DNA of 64,000 nucleotides from Oxytricha trifallax (lineage: Eukaryota; Ciliophora; Spirotrichea; Sporadotrichida; Oxytrichidae). The DNA is taken from assembly GCA_000711775.1 (NCBI GenBank), contig ARYC01000230.1, forward strand, positions 28,840 to 92,839. Reading direction: 5' to 3'. Below are positions 62,258 through 64,000 of this stretch, in pieces (positions within the stretch are counted from its first letter, which is position 1; every line of letters begins with the position of its first letter). The translations under genes were made by a program, and so were the position numbers. A model generated the notes under the pieces. It searched no databases and was not told the DNA's origin. It worked only from the letters and a program-made list of their open reading frames with translations.

Positions 62258-62390
62258 AGACTCAGTATACAGGAGAGAATCTCCAAACTAACACAGGGCT
62301 TGTCACTTAACTAAGCTTATTATGCTTATTAGATCCTGGGTCCCCAGAGACCTCAATGTGATCACATTATTATTATTATTATTAATAATA
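61227..62390 (+). mobile_element. LINE-like unit with ORF1 only, copy 2
   Basis: Contains one ORF1-like gene and ends with TCCCCAGAGACCTCAATGTG (62341-62360) and an (ATT)n tail near 62368-62390, the same 3' structure as the unit ending at 51423. No reverse transcriptase. The better preserved of the two copies. Confidence 0.65.
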
Positions 62391-63464
62391 ATGTGAATCT
62401 TAAAATAAAATGAGAGGTAATTGAACCCTCTTGTAATTTCAATTTTAATCAAATCTCTGAATAACTGAAAAGATATTTATAATTATGTTTCTGTAAGAAT
62501 AAGCTATATTTTTCAAATATCAATGGACTTAACGGTTTGTTTATAAATAACTTAATTGAAACTATTAAATACCATTACAATCATTAATATAACATGAAAA
62601 AAATTTCATATTAATGTAAAATGAACAATGCAGAAGTGATTTATTTATTATGATTAACTTCCAACATATAATATTATGCAACTCTTTATTATTATTATTA
62701 TTATGACAATAAACTTCAAAACAATGACAATGTGAAATTCACTAGTATGAGTCTGAAACTACTCAACTGTAACTCTCTATCCGGCTTGCCAAGCTGCTCT
62801 GTCACTGTGGCAGAAACCGATTAAGATCATCTTCCAGATAAGCCTGAGTTTAAAGGATACGCCCCTGTTTACCTAGTCATCCTTAAGAAATAGTCAGACT
62901 ATAATCAAATGTGCTTTGAATCAGTGTATTAAAATTACAAATACAATATTATGCAAGTTAATATATTAAAGAGTAAATAAGCTTTAAGTAGTTTATAGTT
63001 ATTTAATATAAATTAATATAAATATCAAGGTTAAATAAAGTGGGGCTAGAGCAGTAAGTTTTTCTTACTTCCATCCCATTTAAGTCATTTTAAATATCAG
63101 AAAATTAACTTTATACATTGAGATTATATAATATTAATTATTATATTTATATTATATTTTAGTCGTCATTGTGTTAACATCTAAAGAAGTTAATTCATTT
63201 AAATGTAAACTCATTAATATAAGTAATGGCTTAACTATATATATAAATTCATATATTCAGGATTCATGATAGGTAGATAAAGTAAGACATAAATTATTGT
63301 AAGCTGGTTTTCATTTTATATAAATTATATTCAATTCCCAACTATTCATTTGTAGTCATACTTATCTTGACTTTATTTATATATATAGGGGGTCTTCACA
63401 AATCAACTATTTAACGTGAGTATTTAAGACTTTTAATATATTAAATCATTATTAAATTATATTC
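62391..63464. other. Spacer after LINE-like unit
   Basis: AT-rich apart from 62750-62900, which is GC-richer (SVTVAETD-like frames) but has no recognisable protein. A hairpin lies at 63036-63084. Confidence 0.4.
63036..63084. repeat. Imperfect hairpin related to 8119-8164
   Basis: AAAGTGGGGCTAGAGCAGTAAG and CTTACTTCCATCCCATTTA can pair imperfectly around a T-rich loop. It shares AAAGTGGGGC and the AGTA(A)G/CTTACTT end with the perfect hairpin near 8.1 kb. Confidence 0.5.
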
Positions 63465-63602
63465 CTAACTGCCACTAATAGTGAAGCAATTATCACAGCC
63501 TACACAGCCATAGTGAAGAAAAATGCACATGTGTTCTAGGGACAGCCCAGTACTACGACTACCCATTATGGCGGGACTGGAGGGTGTACAGCAAGCCACA
63601 GT
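63465..63602 (+). pseudogene. Coding remnant cut by TBE insertion
   Basis: GC-richer stretch open on the plus strand (NSEAIITAYTAIVKKNAHVF) right up to the TBE left end. It may be a macronuclear-destined segment interrupted by the transposon. Other frames are open as well, so the call is weak. Confidence 0.25.
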
Positions 63603-64000
63603 TAAAACCACAAAACCCATTAATGAGGTTTACAAGTGCTTTGACTTGTAGGGAATTTGTTAGGGGTTGGGGTTATTTATTAAATGCGAGACAAAAATAA
63701 CAAGCTTTTTGGGGTCTATTTATGATGATGATTATATAGATTAAGTGTTAAAACTGCGTTATGGATGTGATATATACAGTGAATAAGTTAAACCAGTACT
63801 CAATTATAAGTCAATTGCACTGTTCTTAAAGCGAAGTCCATCAACAGTACGCTCCCACTGCCTTATAACAGTATAACCAAAGCAATAATAGCTGAATTCT
63901 AAGCCTTAGAGGAAGTAAAAGTTTCAATAGAGGCTTATTGACTATCTGATCAATGAAAAAACTTTGAAGTATTGGGCTCACTTCTCTCTCGACCAATAGC
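63603..64000 (+). mobile_element. TBE transposon copy C, left end (continues past window)
   Basis: Starts with a diverged telomeric block (AAAACCACAAAACCCA, 63604-63619) followed by TTAATGAGGTTTACAAGTGC, which matches the subterminal repeat of TBE-A (TTAGTGAGTTTTATAAGTGC) in the opposite orientation. The transposase gene starts inside. The element runs off the window. Confidence 0.82.
63740..64000 (+). CDS. TBE transposase, N-terminal part (partial)
   Basis: Open to the window end. EQVKPVLNYKSIALFLKRSP followed by STVRSH (near 63780-63860) is a typical helix-turn-helix of Tc1/mariner-type transposases; RLIDYLINEKTLKYWAHFSL follows. The position 150-200 bp inside the left terminus and the direction agree with the TBE 42-kDa gene. 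The start codon is not clear: no ATG in this frame was found after the last upstream TGA. Confidence 0.65.

Noticed and set aside
1-64000. Most short standard-code open frames across the window
   Set aside because: They end at TAA or TAG, which act as Gln in the recognisable genes, and many lie antisense to real coding regions (for example 39609-40418 minus opposite the LINE, 4582-4908 minus opposite the kinase gene).

Overview
This window looks like germline (micronuclear) DNA of a spirotrich ciliate of the Oxytricha/Stylonychia kind. TAA and TAG stand inside recognisable protein domains where glutamine is expected (for example in the kinase genes at 0.3-1.8 and 4.6-6.0 kb), and TGA behaves as the only stop. 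Telomere-like G4T4/C4A4 blocks lie inside the sequence at the ends of transposons, as in the TBE elements of Oxytricha. Coding islands are short, often broken, and separated by kilobases of very AT-rich DNA. Because only TGA stops translation, frames of 100-200 codons arise by chance here, so I called genes on domain content, local base composition and motifs, not on length alone.

Layout. 0-6.1 kb: the right part of one TBE transposon (zinc finger/kinase gene and telomeric terminal repeat) and a second, 5'-truncated TBE with all three TBE gene types (42-kDa transposase, 22-kDa gene, 57-kDa zinc finger/kinase gene). 6.6-7.0, 34.4-35.8 and 58.7-59.15 kb: copies of a dispersed non-coding repeat of about 460 bp. 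7-13 kb: AT-rich, no gene seen. 13.1-14.6 and 27.0-28.3 kb (minus): two decayed copies of a dihydrolipoamide dehydrogenase-like gene. 14.75-21.2 kb: a probable third telomere-ended element with a coiled-coil/DEK-C-like gene, a 22-kDa-family gene and an intron-containing DDE transposase gene interrupted by a MORN fragment and a 420-bp foldback. 22-27 kb: plus-strand coding islands of unknown function. 28.7-31.5 kb: an open 293-codon Gln/Asn-rich frame running into a related DDE transposase, then a small acidic gene. 37.3-40.4 kb: two head-to-tail LINE copies, the first with a reverse transcriptase. 43-50 kb: decayed coding fragments and a MITE. 49.9-51.4 and 61.2-62.4 kb: two copies of a LINE-like unit with the same 3' tail and only an ORF1-like protein. 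51.8-55.6 kb: an element with the TBE gene order whose third gene joins zinc fingers to an MT-A70 adenine methyltransferase-like domain. 63.6 kb to the end: the left end of another TBE.

The main result is comparative. Three elements share a transposase and a 22-kDa-family gene but differ in the third gene: zinc finger + protein kinase (TBE), zinc finger + MT-A70 (51.8-55.6 kb), or DEK-C-like + coiled coil (14.8-21.2 kb). This suggests a modular accessory-gene system in ciliate germline transposons. All homology calls were made by eye; none was checked by a database search.
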